This document shows, in pieces, positions 1 through 11,985 of a stretch of DNA of 64,000 bases. The stretch is from positions 13,734,001 through 13,798,000 of the forward strand of contig JARFIW010001469.1 of assembly GCA_036346225.1 (NCBI GenBank). The letters run 5' to 3'. Below the pieces are notes generated by a model. It did no database searches and had not been told where the DNA came from. It saw only the letters and a program-made list of their open reading frames with translations. Source of the stretch: Platerodrilus igneus (Eukaryota; Arthropoda; Insecta; Coleoptera; Lycidae). Within the stretch, counting starts at the first letter, position 1. Each line of letters starts with the position of its first letter. Position numbers and translations under genes: made by a program.

Positions 1-44
1 AAACTCGAAGAACCTAATCAAAACATACGTTTATAAAAACACAA

Positions 45-777
45 TTGTACGATAAGATGATTTTAGACACTTATATAAGCGCGTTACCCGAGCAATTATC
101 GGACAAAATGAAATTGCAACATCCCCAAAATCTAGAAAAAGCGATGAACTTGATTGTAGAGGAAGAAAACGTAAAGTACTACATAAGCAGAATTTACAAT
201 CCTAACGCAAACAAAAATTACTTACCAATTAAAACGATACAAGTCGCGAGACAAATACCAACTAAACCGAAATTTAAATCATTTAACACACCAATGAATC
301 AACCAAGAATTAACAATTCAAACTTTAATAACATAAATTTCGACAATCAATTTCGGCAATTTCCAAAGCAAACAGTAAATTCGAATTTCATAAAACCCAT
401 ATTTACACCAAAAACATTAGGCGTAAATTCTAACAGAAACGCACCCATGACGTGTAATAACAACAAACCCAATAATTATTACAAACTAACCTCTACGGGC
501 TTTCATCTGTTAACATTTGGCAAAAACAAAAATATCGCAAATCAGACCCGATTACACACAAAAACGAAACTTTACTTCCGAGGAACTGTTTCACCAAGAA
601 GTAGAAGATTTTAACATTCAAGGCCCAGACAATTATGCGAATCCAAGTAGAGACGATAAAACAAATTATTCAGAAAACTACGAATGCAACAACCCGTACG
701 AAAATTTCGAAGAGGACGACGGAGAAAATGCGGGCTCAAATTTTCAATTGAACCAAACAAAATGCAATCAGACGTAA
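45..777 (+). pseudogene. gag: Gag fragment of Gypsy element (5' end lost, frameshifted)
   Basis: Two overlapping reading frames (45-614 and 517-777) make up the C-terminal part of a Gag-like polypeptide. The first opens with a helical, charged stretch containing ALPEQL and HPQNLEKAMNL, then becomes a long Asn/Gln/Pro-rich tail typical of insect Gypsy Gag. The second frame continues the tail and ends in an acidic Asn/Asp/Glu-rich segment. A frameshift falls near 520-600. The homologous stretch of the relative at 56580-57330 has matching phrases such as YNPNANK, which supports a shared Gag. No zinc knuckle is seen. The true start lies outside the window. Confidence 0.7.
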
Positions 778-807
778 TAAAACTAAACAATATTAATCAA
801 CAAATTT

Positions 808-1482
808 TACCCTATATGTATAGAAATACCTCATGCTGAAATTAAATTATTAATCGATACAGGATCTTCAAAAACTTTATTTAGCACCAAAACCGTGCCG
901 AACATTATTTAAATTTTGTAGAAAGAGAAACCTTTTAAAATCAAAACAGCACACAAAACAACACTACGCCAATCCATTGCAAACACACCTATACCAAAAA
1001 CTTTTAACGTAAATATGAACAATAAATTTTGCATTTTTGTATTTAACGATAAATACGACGAATTAATAGGTATGGATCTTCTAAAAAAATTAGGAGCAAA
1101 CATTAATATAAAAAAACCAATTATTAAGAACAAACCACGGGCAGATTCCAATAAAATTTCAAAACAGTAACATTCAAACCGATCAAAAATACGCAATCGA
1201 AACTAGGACAGAAAAACAAATAAAAATCTTATTAAATTCAAAAAACGACATAGGACTTATAAATCACATGTCATTTCAACAAGGAGTAGAAACACCCACC
1301 GCGTTAGTACATATGAAAGACAATTATGCCACTACGACAATTCTGTACGCAAACGACTACCCTATAGAAGTATCATTAACAAAACCAATAGAAGTGGAAG
1401 AAATGAATTCTAGTGAAATGGTAATCGACGAAGACCCTGAAAGTAACTCAAACACCACAGATGTTAAAAGAAAATTTAATTA
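808..1482 (+). pseudogene. Retroviral-type aspartic protease and linker, broken
   Basis: The peptide KLLIDTGSSKTLF (around 845-885) holds the aspartic protease active-site motif DTGS at about 856-867. A second conserved stretch near 1040-1090, DELIGMDLLKKLGA, matches the usual C-terminal block of Gypsy proteases (LIG-DLL). The frame is broken between these parts. At 1268-1483 an open piece containing FQQGVETPTALV is the linker between protease and reverse transcriptase; the same linker is present in the relative at about 57810-58110. The enzyme would process the Gag-Pol polyprotein, but this copy cannot be translated as one frame. Confidence 0.7.
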
Positions 1483-1599
1483 ACATTCGTTTCAATGACA
1501 ATATTGACACAGAAGAGGATAGATCAATAAAAGACTCATGTTTCGAATACCAAGATATATTCCATTATAAAGGAATACCTTGAACCTTCACCAACATAG

Positions 1600-2585
1600 T
1601 TAAACATAGCATTGAACTAACAGATGATAAACCGATTTTCACCAAAGCATATAGGCTACCTCAAGCAAGTCAAGAAGAAGGTAGAAGACCTATTAAAGCA
1701 AGATATCATTCAACATTCGAATTCACCATGGAGCAGCCCCGTACTAGTTGTACCGAACAAAACTAGATGCCTTAGGCAAACACAAATACAGAATGGTTAT
1801 CAATTACAGAAAACTCAACGAGAAGACTGTAGACGATAAGCACCCACTACCGAATATTACAGAAATTTTAGGCAAACTAGGAAGATGTCAAAATTTTTCG
1901 ACATTATACCTCGTCACAGGATACCTCCAAGTGGAAACGGACGAGAAAGACACAACCAAAACAGCTTTCAGACACCTAGAGGACATTATGAATACAAATG
2001 CATGCCGTTTGGTTTAAAGAACGCACCCGCCACTTTTCAGAGGGTTATGTATACTATTTTGAGAGGAATATACAACAAAAAATGTCTTGTGTATATGGAC
2101 GATATAATAATATATTCAACGTTACTCAACGAACACATTGAGAGTTTAAAGGAAATTTTTGAGCGTTTAAGGAAAATGAACTTGAAAGTACAACTAGATA
2201 AGAGCAAAATGTTGCAAAAAGGAGTAGGATTCTTAAGGCACATACTAACGCCACAACATCACTCGATGAACACATCGAAAGATTAAAAGAAGTTTTTGAA
2301 CGTTTAAGAAAAGCCCACTTTAAAGTACAACTAGACAAAAGCGAATTCTTGCAAAAGAGTAGCATTTTTAGGACGCATTATAACGCCACAAGGTGTTATG
2401 TCAAACGCAGACAAAACAAATGCCGTATTAAAGTACCCCTTACCATGGACAAATAAAGAGATAAAAGGATTTTTAAGACTAAGTGGATACTACAGAAAAT
2501 TCATAAAAGGTTACGCACAAATAACCAAACCATTAACCAACTGCTTAAAAAAAGGTAATAAAATCGAGCACACCGGAATTTATTA
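1600..2585 (+). pseudogene. pol: Gypsy reverse transcriptase domain, frameshifted and with an internal duplication
   Basis: Successive frames give the standard Gypsy RT order: the polymerase entry ([21 protein letters not shown] at ~1650-1765), the [13 protein letters not shown] block (~1795-1835), [14 protein letters not shown] (~2010-2050) and the catalytic YMDD at 2092-2103. At least three frameshifts separate them. After YMDD about 110 bp encoding the helix that follows the active site occurs twice (2137-2245 and 2265-2372) in diverged form, so the copy is mosaic. The last part (FLRLSGYYRKFIKGYAQI, ~2465-2525) is the RT-RNase H connection. The domain is cut at 2638 by the inserted LTR and resumes at 4228. 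Confidence 0.85.
2137..2372 (+). repeat. Diverged tandem duplication inside the RT domain (~110 bp x 2)
   Basis: Both halves encode the same protein segment: HIESLKEIFERLR / HIERLKEVFERLR, then KVQLDKS and LQK. The nucleotide sequences differ at many positions, so the halves were not made by a recent replication slip. Recombination or template switching between diverged Gypsy copies explains this better. Confidence 0.75.
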
Positions 2586-2637
2586 AAGCAGTAGAAAAAG
2601 TTGAGTGTATTCTTACGAATCGCCCTTTATTAGAATA

Positions 2638-4223
2638 TGTTACATTGTCTCGTAGCCGTGCGTAACACAAAGAAAGTCAAAGAATGACCGGGCTCAATCG
2701 GAGATTGGGGGGGGGGGGTTGTAGAAAGCAGACCACCACACAATATCCGCGGCGGCAAGGAATCAGGGACCACACCTGCAATAAAAATAGTCAAGCAAAC
2801 CTGAAAAAAAAAAGAATAAGCATAGCATGCTGATCAAGCATAATTTATTCCGTACTCTGTAAGATGTAAAAAAAAACTGTTTGTATAATCTATATAATGT
2901 AATAACGAGAAAGGCATAACAAAACTTTTATTACAAAGTACGGTAATATTGGGGAGTAGCAGAAACGTTTCCTCACACACCAATTAACCATAAATCAAAC
3001 AACTTATAACAAAAGATAAATAGTTAAGCACAATTGATGTGAGTAATCCAGTATTGTTGATTGTTCTTTTTTTTCTTTTTTTTTATAGCATGCAATCCTA
3101 TTGTAAAAGGTATCAAAACGACAAAGGATATTGCAAAACAACGGATAGATATTTAAAGTAATAACAAGGATGAAATCGTTCAACTTACAACAATCTCTTC
3201 ATGTAACGCTTCCTTGCCATTAAAGTGTAGGGTTCACGATGTCCTGCACTAATGAAGTACTTCACCCTTGACTGTGATGGGGTTGATTGAATTTATTACA
3301 CTTTACACTAATCACACCTACGTATTTCACTTAATTATTCCTAGTTAAACTAACCGGCAATCGAATATTAATTCACGTCATTTGTAAGCTGGAATCACTG
3401 TAAAATGTTAGTTGCCAAACACGTCTTTACCTTAAATGTCCAACATTATTGTTAAGAGAGGTAGTGCACAAAGATATGTCTGTAACCTCATGTCAAAAAA
3501 AAAATGGGAAAGCATGTAACAGAATTAATTTGCTAATTAATACGTTGACAACTAAATAAGTATCTTACACTAAGAAAGAAAACGAGCTGTACATCGTATT
3601 TACTTGTTTGTAAGCGCAGTTACCGTTCTTGTATTTTAAGGTTTTTTTTTGTATGAAATCTACACAATCACATAACTTATGAAACACTAGAAGCGGTGTC
3701 TGACGCTCTCGTTTTGGGACCCTACAATACGTTGTAATACGATGGCGATCCTTTTGAACAGTAAACAACTTGAAAGTGGTCAAGAAAATAATATCGTTAA
3801 TCCTTTACAAATTCTGTACAAGTTTATTGCACTCACTCTGATAAAAAAAGGAACACTAAACTAGATCGCACACACATTAACCCTAAGAAGAATCGGTCAA
3901 GTTTTGCAAGTTCTACAACTTTTATTTCAAAAGAAAATCAACTAAAAAAACACAATTGGTAAAGCACGTGTAATCACTAAGTCCGTCCGTCAATGTTCCG
4001 TAGAACGCACGTGCGGTCGACTAAACACGTTCGCCTAGAAAGCATACTTCCTTCAATGGAATAAGAGCTACACTATTAATCTGTTTATATAAAATAGTTG
4101 TTACCCATAACCTCTGATCGTCTATTATCTCGACTTGGATAATAACATAAGGAACAAAATTTATACGACCGGCGAGCCAAGAACGATGCAATTTAAGTAC
4201 GTTGACATGAAGGGAGCGTAACA
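2638..4223 (-). mobile_element. Solo LTR (family 2) inserted in the Gypsy pol gene
   Basis: The 1586 bp segment begins TGTTAC and ends GTAACA, the TG...CA termini of an LTR. It is flanked by a probable 4 bp target duplication, aata (2634-2637) and cata (4224-4227, one mismatch). Removing the segment and one duplicate restores the reading [10 protein letters not shown] across the RT-RNase H connection. A second copy lies at 44536-45938, where a primer binding site follows one end on the minus strand; the element is therefore oriented minus. No internal retrotransposon sequence is present here, so it is a solo LTR left by LTR-LTR recombination. Confidence 0.8.
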
Positions 4224-4227
4224 CATA

Positions 4228-5130
4228 CCTTGACTTCTCAAAATCATTTATACTAACAAGAGATACATTCAACGTTGCTTTAGGCACAGTATTAAGTCAA
4301 GGAAAAGCAGGTAGCAATAAACCAATTAGCTACGCATCACGAACGTTAAATGAAAAGGAACAAAAGTACAGTACTATTGAGAATGAACCATTAGCAATAA
4401 TTTGGGCAACAAAATATTTTAGACCATATCTTTATGGAAGGAAATTTTATATATATACACAGACCATAGACCATTAGTATGGTTATGTAAACTCAAAGAA
4501 CCAAACCCAAAACTACAGAGATGGAAGATTAGATTGGAAGAGTATAACTACGAAATCAAATATAATGTATAACAATAACGCTGACGCACTGAGGAAAATA
4601 CAATTCAACGCCATAGAGACAGAGTCAGTTATAGGTAATGTTGACGAAACAGATATAAGAGAACACCCAGAAGAAATAGAAACTATACATTCAATGCAAA
4701 ATGAAACCAAAAAATGCAATTAAATTTTTAAAAAAAGCAATAGATACAAAACCAAACTAATTTATAATTACCAAAGTTGTAACTAACCCCGACCCGGTAA
4801 AATATACAAAAACCGATAACAGAAAAATATACCAAATTCAAATAACAAAAGATGATAACGAGGAGCAAATAGTAAAAATTCTAAAAGAGTATATCCTGGA
4901 GAAAAATTTTTATTTTTATTTCACGGCGGAACATTTGTACAAAAGATTTTTCGAATTATAAATTCGACTATATAATAATTCAGGACCCGAGATTATCAGA
5001 TACACACGAAAATTGATAACTTTAGATGACCCAGACGAAATAAACGACGTAATTTGAAACCAACACGAGGGCAAAACAAATCATCGTGGAATAAACGAAA
5101 CCCTAAAACAACTCATAAGAACCAAGTTCC
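4228..5130 (+). pseudogene. pol: Gypsy RNase H domain and integrase N-terminal zinc domain, interrupted
   Basis: Downstream of the solo LTR the pol frame resumes as the RNase H domain: [21 protein letters not shown] (~4320-4380), then the [17 protein letters not shown] block (~4400-4450), the tether TDHRPLVWL and the DAL tail near 4590. The following stretch (~4760-4960) is the RNase H to integrase spacer. At ~5055-5130 the translation HEGKTNHRGINETLKQL keeps the first histidines of the integrase HHCC zinc motif. The rest of that motif and the whole DDE catalytic core are absent; sequence passes directly to the env remnant. Several stops are present. Confidence 0.8.
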
Positions 5131-5736
5131 TTTCCCCTAAATGAACTTAGGTATGGATTCACAAACAAAAAATGTACAGAACTAGCACTCAGCCAATACT
5201 TATGTCAATCATTAACGACAACAGCTATTCAAACAGATAGCCCTTGTGAAGTACAATTATTAAGATTCTCTAATCATTACGAGAATTGTGTACCAAGACC
5301 AGTACAGGTTACAGATGTGAAAATTCAGAAAGTTACGGACAACAAATGGGTTGTTGTATTTCCACAAGAAGTAATAACAACCGCCAAGTGCAACCAAGAC
5401 GAAAACAGTTTAGCCCTAATCGGAAGCAAAGTGATCACCATAAAGGAAGATTGCTATTTAAAATTAAAAAGTGAAATTATTCGAGTATATCAAAATCCAA
5501 CCGTGACGGAAAAATTTGCAAATCTACCCCAACTACAGTTCAAGATTCCTCAAACCGAAGACAACAAAATTATCAAAAAACTGATGCAACTAGAACATCT
5601 ATACCTTGACGATCTCAACCAAGCCGTAAAATTAATGGACAGTTATAAAGATTTAAGTGAGTTAAAAGTGCCAAAATTACATTATGACAATATTAGTGTT
5701 GACGATTTTATTGATCATTGTACTATTTTTTATTAA
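5131..5736 (+). pseudogene. env: Envelope-like protein remnant of an errantivirus-type Gypsy element
   Basis: An open frame at 5317-5736 (139 codons) and the in-phase sequence before it (~5180-5316) do not match gag or pol domains. They lie at the env position, between pol and the 3' LTR. The translation carries several spaced cysteines followed by a helical, charged C-terminal part, as in the ectodomain end of insect errantivirus Env proteins. No N-terminal signal peptide or C-terminal transmembrane anchor is visible, and the join to integrase is a deletion. It is annotated as a truncated, non-functional env; the assignment rests mainly on position and general character. Confidence 0.5.
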
Positions 5737-5874
5737 CTGTATATTTATTGTATAAAATGTATTTTAGATGTAAGAACAAAAAATCAAATGCGTACAAAGA
5801 AATCATAAATAAACCCTTAGGGACAATGAGTTTAGAAATTAAGTACAACCCTTAATTTTCATCTAAGCGGGACG

Positions 5875-6447
5875 AGTTAAATATTCCCCAATTAATATGT
5901 ATACAAATACAAATATAATTATTATGTCTTAAGAAATAGAATATTACATTGTATAATTGAAGGACACATTATAATAGGTTAAGGAACATTCATATCAGAC
6001 GTGAAAATGCACGCAACTACTTTGTATTCCAGACGCAACATGATATTGCAGGTGCAGAACACAATGAACTATAAGAAAGCAATTTAGTAGTTAAGATTAC
6101 TAAGAAGTAAGACATTGTATATTATCAATAAGTAGCAGACATGCGATCTGCACTTCCCACAAGATGATGCGAGAGCAGGGATTACATAAATATCATGAGG
6201 AGCCCCTGATGGCCAGTCAGTCTCGAACTTTATAACTTCGGCATTGTTAGTTGTTCAAGCTACTCACCACAATTAGTAATTATTAACTTTGATTATTTTA
6301 AAAGGAAGACGTTAATGAACATAACGTACAAGTTGTTGAACAATTTTTGTAATTACCGTATAAATAAATTTGATAGAAGTGTTTTTGGAAATAAATGTCT
6401 TTTTAAAAAGAAGCTGACAAAGGCCCAAAACCAATCTCGCTAATGGA
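5875..6447 (+). repeat. 3' LTR of the first Gypsy element
   Basis: The segment begins AGTTAAATATTCCCCAATT just after a purine-rich tract (aagcgggacg), the expected polypurine primer position. Blocks in the middle match the LTR at 53929-54480 in the same order: a TGTATTCCAGACG block, ATTGCAGGTG, GCAGACATG-GATCT and CAGTCAGTC. The end near 6447 (ggcccaaaaccaatct) corresponds to the end of the other LTR (ggcccgaaccttaact). It is diverged and no partner LTR is in the window, so boundaries are approximate. Confidence 0.65.
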
Positions 6448-7478
6448 GCTAGTCATCTTCGGTGCTACTATAAGTAAGCAAGTGAAAGTTATACATATTA
6501 AACATAAACGATTATAATTACTTACTGTCACGTTATTTAAAAAAAATTAAACGGCGTCAAACTACTTTACTAGCAAGATAACATTTAAGCTATAACCGAA
6601 TATCACAAACAAAAGGACTAGTATAAAAATTGATTTTGCCAATAAATATGGATTACATCTTGCCTTTATTGTTGATGTAGTCGAAAAAAACAAATTAGTA
6701 AGTTGATGTTTGTATATTGGAATAAATGTTCTAATGAGGTTGTTTGAAGTTTTTAAACAAGTGTTATTTCTTAGTAAATTCTCTTTCACTTTCAAGATCT
6801 TCTAAAAGGTCAAGGCTATTAATGTTTTTTGAGGTAGTATTATGTATTAATTTTGAATGCAGATTAGGATCGAAAGTGTGTTTATTGTAAGATATGTGGT
6901 TGCTACGCCGCTTTCTATTTTCTTTTTTACCTACTCCGTTAAATGTTTAATTTGGATTTTAGTTAAAATTTCTTATTTTCCGATATGCCACGACTATTTG
7001 ATGAACAAAATGATTACTCTCTTTCTCAAGACCGTCTGTGGGTATCGTCGATTTAAAACCTTTATTCCTCTTAAAATGACGCACCTGTACTCATCCTATA
7101 CTCATTAATTAGAACAATGACAGCATAAACCCAAACTTTGTTGGAATTTTACCACCTCCAAATGGATCAAAACAAGTCAACAATACAACAACTATAAAAG
7201 CTTATGTCTATAAATTTGTGGGAAAACACCCTTAATCTCTTACACCACGAAGCAGCTAGAATCAGCGCCCATTACTACAGTTAACTTAAAATAAAATTGT
7301 TTTTTTAACGTTTATCAATTGTGCACTAGTATTTATAAGCATATAGCTATGACGATTTCCCGTTGCGATGGGATCATGAAGTACTTAATTTTCAATGGCG
7401 GTTTTGGTAACCAGCACCTATAACAAATTTTCAGCTGCAGCGATAAAATGTATGATGCGTGCACGGCCACAATAGTAC
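6448..7478. other. AT-rich intergenic stretch, no recognisable gene
   Basis: Open frames at 6562-6795 (minus) and 6857-7108 (plus) are short, hydrophobic or low-complexity and match nothing I recognise. No repeat boundaries are evident other than the transposon end at 7479. Confidence 0.5.
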
Positions 7479-7994
7479 AAGATCCCAACCTGCCCGACCT
7501 ACCCTCATAGACATTCCAGGTGACACAAATTTTTTATTAAAGGTAATGCCATTATAATCAAATTTTCAAACGGTTGCCGCTTAATATCCTGACATGGCTA
7601 CTGTTAATGAATATTTGTTTAATTAATTTTTTTTCACTACTTCCTGTCACCCATATTCCTAAATATCTTAGCTCCAATTGGAAGCAAAGTATATAGAGAG
7701 TATGACAAAGCTAGGTTGCCTACCTTTTTCCTGGCATAACTGTCGGGTAGCCAGGTATGAGCAGGTGAGGCTGTACATGTACTACACCCTCATCGACATT
7801 CTGAAAATTTTATAATGAAAAAAAATAGCAAATTTTATTGCGAATAACGTAGTATAGGGTTGCCTTAGCAAAGCTTGGCAATTGTTAGGGTTGTCGCGTT
7901 TTTTAAAGTTATACAAGTCCGTGAGAGCGCGGGGCGAGAGAGAGACGTACTGCACGCGCTACTCCATGCGATAGAGAAGGAGACACGATATAGC
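7479..7994 (+). repeat. Left terminal inverted repeat of the 5 kb transposon
   Basis: 516 bp matching the reverse complement of 11986-12497 almost throughout. Shared landmarks are CTGCCCGACCTACCCT at the outer end, GTACATGTACTACACCCTC in the middle, and an inner block, GAGAAGGAGACACGATATAG, that is also present reversed on the right. The inner part (7895-7990) is locally GC-rich with GCGCGGGGCGAGAGAGAG, unlike the AT-rich surroundings. The gene starts 140 bp inside, so the promoter is probably in or just after this repeat. Confidence 0.9.
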
Positions 7995-8133
7995 AGCTGC
8001 TCGTGAGACAGCTGCCGTAATAAATGGAGTGCGCATGCTCAGTGTATTCTGTGCTCTTATGTGCTCCGAACGTACCACGTTTTCTTACTAACCTGGAAAT
8101 ATAATTGTGAGCAGTAATCATTTTGTTTTAAAA

Positions 8134-11100
8134 ATGAAGAAGTGTTTTTTGTGCGATTTGACAGATTCTGTGATTGATTTTGAACATGAAACATTTAAAA
8201 AACTGCAGACTAAAATTATTATTTCGTGAAGAAAAAGCGTTCAAATATCATGATGTTGAGCTTCATGAGGAGTCATTTCACTCTGTAGGTTATCATTCCT
8301 CGTGTTATAAAAAAGTGACTGTATTACATAAAAAATATGACGAACAGTATAAAGAATTCGTCAGAAATTATGAAGTAAGTATAAATTACTGAATTCTCGA
8401 ATCAAAATTTTTTAAAGTATTTTAAAAATGTTTATTTTCCAAAACGGAAGCATTCGAATTCTTTATTTATTTCATTTCATTCAATTTTCAGATGAATTCA
8501 AGTATATCTGTAGCCGATGATCAGCCAGAGGATTCTGGATCATCCACTCCCGCTTCTCCATCAAAATCATCAACGCCATTCAAAAACATATCATGTCTGT
8601 TTTGTGGCTGCATTCAGAAAAGAAGTGGAAAGAACAGGTACAATGTTATGCTGCTTCAGTCTGAAGAAACTATTGAAAAAATTAAAATGAGCGCGGAAAA
8701 GTTTCTGATTCAGAGATGCTGGCAAAGCTGAAAAAAAAAACTATAACTTATCATAAGACTTGTTTATCGTCATATCGGCTACAAGAAAAGTGGAATGCCG
8801 AGGAACATGTACAGTCGACTTGGCATGAGAATAGGGAGGTACACAGATTAGCTTTTGAATCCCTCGGAGATTTTATTATGAGAGAAATAATCGAAAACGA
8901 TAAAGTGCTGTATTTTACGCAATTATTCTCTCGATATCAAGCGCTGTTGTTCGAGTTCGGAGAGAATCAAGTAGACGTCCAAGAAATCGCTAATTACCGA
9001 CCCGAGCATTTGGAGAAAAAAATTTTGAAAAGTTTTCGTGATCGCCTAACGATTGAAGCATCTATTGGACCGCGTTGCAAAAAAATTCTTTACAAAACCG
9101 ACATTGACGTATCGATAATGGCCAATAATACAAAATTATTAGAAACGAAAGACGACAATAAATTCGATGATATTGCTTTACATTTGAGGAATTCCGTGAA
9201 AAATATTGACTGCAAACCGCTGCCAAGCCATCTGACAGCAGATGATATAATTCGTGGAGAGTGTGTGATTCCCAAAACACTATTTACATTCATGCAGAAT
9301 CTCGTCGCTGGACCCCACGCTTCTAATAAAAATGGTAGCGACAATTCTCTCGTGGTTACCGCATTGTGTAGCGATATTATCTATGCTGTTACAAGAGGGA
9401 GATGTAAACCTGCGAAACACTTAACCCTTGGATTATCTATTAAGTCTCTAACAAATTCTCGACAAGTGATCACCATTCTTAACAGATATGGACATACAAT
9501 CGGTTACAACTTGGCTGAAGAGCTAGAAACAGAAATGACGTATACAGCAGTGGAACAGAGTAAATTAATACCAATGAGCATCGACAGAGTAGGAGGACTT
9601 AGCACTCACGTGGCTTTTGATAATTTCGATCGCTTCGTTGACACGACTTCAGGAAAGATACCATGCACGACACTGTCGGAATAATCTATCAGTTTCCTCG
9701 GGCGGAAGATGAAAATCCTGAAGACATTGATGCTACCACGTCTTCAAACGTTCCACTTGATGACAGCAGAGACGAAGATGGACCTTCTGTGCGAAAAAGA
9801 CGGCGTTTTACCGAAATTTCACGAGGAATCCGACCGTATTACTCAAAACCGAAAACAAGTATGCAGCTGCTTCCTGTTGATTCATTTACCAGTTTTATCG
9901 ATCTATGTAAAGGTGCCATTGAGATTGACATTGATAAAGATCTTTTATGGATAATTTCCTTATCAAATAATATTTCGACTCCCATATGGTTGAGCTTCAA
10001 CTGCAAAATTTTCAGTGACAATAGTGACATTCAAAAAGTTGACTGTTTGCCACCCATAAATCAATCTCCAACGTCTTATGCAGTTGTGAATCAGACACAT
10101 GTCATGGCTAAGGAAATTAGTGAGAAATGTCAACAGCAGATAATAATTGCAACATATGATTTGGCCATAGCGAAAATGGCAATGCAAATACAAGAGTAAC
10201 AAGCCAACATTCGACAATATTTTCGTCAATTTGGGAGCTTTTCACACGCAGATGGCATTCTTCAAGGCTATTGGGAAATTTATAGACAGTAGTGGATTAG
10301 TTGAAGTGTTGATTCAGGCTGATGTATTAGCAAGCGGCTCGATGAACAGTTTTTTGGACAGCAAGCACTTCAATCGCTGTAAGCGGCTGCATCCTCTGAC
10401 CGCCGCTGCACTACAGATACTTCATCTTGAGCAATATTTATCCACAACAAATGTTTCACCGGAGATGCTGGGTGAACTATCACAAACAGTTGTCAACTTT
10501 ACATCCGATGAATCTATTTGTAATGTCAACGAACGCGTTGAGTTGCCTGATGCATTAAACAAAATTATTAACGGATATAAAGAGTTCTGCAAACAAACTC
10601 TGATAGGCGAACACGGAAAAACGGCTCAGTACTACTATCAATACTGTGAGCTAATCAACTTATTCCTCCAGTTTTCAAGAAGCATCCGTACCAGCAACTT
10701 TGAACTCTACTTAAACTCCATTTACAACATGAGTGATTTATTTTTTGCACTCAATCAACCAAATTATGCAAGATGGTCTCTAATGTATCTAAGTAATTTA
10801 ATTAGATTGCATAATGAAAACTCACCACTGGTTGCAGAATTTCGACGTGGCGCGTTTGGAATTAGACGTATAGAAGCTAAATTTGCTAGATCACCAGTGG
10901 ACTTGACGCTAGAGCAAACTATAAATGCTGATGCGAGTAATCAATTAGCTAATAATCTTACCGCAGAATCCATATCCGCCCGACAAAGATGGGCTCTCAG
11001 TCACAGCATGAGAACAAAATATTGTCTGCTGTCAAGGAGAATGTTGGTCTGTCGCAAAAGACGACACGTCTCATTCTCTACAAAACAGCAGAATAAAAAA

Positions 11101-11766
11101 AGATAAAAAAAACCTCGACAGTATTATTGGAGTGATTAAAAATACAATGAATCCATTTGACGATAGCATCCATAAAAAAATTTTATTCAATATTTCCACT
11201 GGTAAAGCTGCGTCCACAGATGTTTCAGATTTTTTGCTGACTGTTAAAACAGTAGGGCATGAGCAAAAGTTAGCTTTCATTAGTGATTGTGACTCAGCGA
11301 ACAGCAGATTTGAAAAGCCTACATCTCGGAACAAAATTTGTAATTTTGCATCCCAATGTGCATCGAAGCCTCAGGCCAAGACTGGTAAAGTAGCGGTATT
11401 GAAAATGGAACGAGACATTTTTGGTCGTCTGCTTGCAATCAGCATTGAGAAAAAAATTAACTTAGAATACTGTTTGACGTTCCCACTAGCACCAATGCCG
11501 CCTGCACTTTTCTCGTGCACTGGTGAAATGTTAAAAACAGATAAATCTAAATTAGCGAAGGCTCTAAAGTCTCAAGTACTAAACTGCAGCCTGAAAATTG
11601 TGGATGGTACTTGGATGGGCATTTGAAGCCGATAGGATTCCTTGGAGATCCGACACCCTTACAGGTCGAAGACGTTCTCGAAATTACACAGGAAGACTCT
11701 GACGATGATGATCAATCAGAATTGAACTTTGAAATTGCAAGTTCTGATGATTCAGATAATGATTAA
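8134..11766 (+). pseudogene. Transposase-like gene of the long-TIR element, one intron, several frameshifts
   Basis: Translation starts MKKCFLCDLTD at 8134 and ends with an acidic tail (QEDSDDDDQS) and a stop at 11764-11766; an intact copy would be about 1150 residues. Parts in order: a Cys/His N-terminus (CFLC, then GYHSSCYKK), a second Cys motif (CLFCGC, ~8595), a core with IDRVGGLSTHVAFDNFDRF, where the acidic DNFD at 9619-9630 is a candidate catalytic site, then KPTFDNIFVNLGAFHTQM (~10200), HFNRCKRLHPL, NYARWSLMYL, LEQTINADAS and FEKPTSRNKI. These blocks are recognisable from an uncharacterised family repeated in insect genomes. Breaks fall near 8205, 8705, 9660, 10197, 11105 and 11610, so this copy is dead. 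An AATAAA lies near 11833. Mobility by this protein is inferred from the TIRs. Confidence 0.7.
8375..8491 (+). other. Probable 117 bp intron in the transposase-like gene
   Basis: The intron starts GTAAGT directly after a GAA codon and ends in a pyrimidine-rich tract plus TTTTCAG. The stretch has an in-frame stop and low similarity to coding sequence, and both flanks read on in phase 0 (RNYE then MNSSIS). Confidence 0.75.
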
Positions 11767-11985
11767 TTAATTACTCGCATTATTTTTTTAGTACACTGTA
11801 ATATTCTTTGTATTTATAGTTTAACGTTTGATAATAAAATCTCAAAGAAACAATTAACAGATCTTTAAAAATACTATGAGAATAATCTTTACTTTGATAT
11901 TTGATAATGAAATATATTTTTCCTTCAACATTTGATCCTAATAAACGCAGCAAATATATAAAAATCCTCTCCTTCTATCATATAG

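Larger units (their letters stand above)
1..6447 (+). mobile_element. Decayed Gypsy/errantivirus-type LTR retrotransposon, 5' end outside window
   Basis: The expected order gag, protease, reverse transcriptase, RNase H, integrase start, env remnant and 3' LTR is read on the plus strand, but every reading frame is broken by stops and frameshifts. It is interrupted at 2638-4223 by a solo LTR of another family. Most of the integrase is missing, so this is a dead copy. The element at 53929-58646 is a relative: gag, the DTGS protease and the LTR are recognisably similar between the two. No 5' LTR is visible because the window starts inside gag. Confidence 0.85.

Noticed and set aside
7479..7480. 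A target site duplication for the long-TIR element
   Set aside because: Tried 2-8 bp on both sides with several end definitions; no matching flanks were found.
9062..9344. Minus-strand frames opposite the transposase-like gene
   Set aside because: Shadow frames of the plus-strand coding sequence; family motifs are only on plus.
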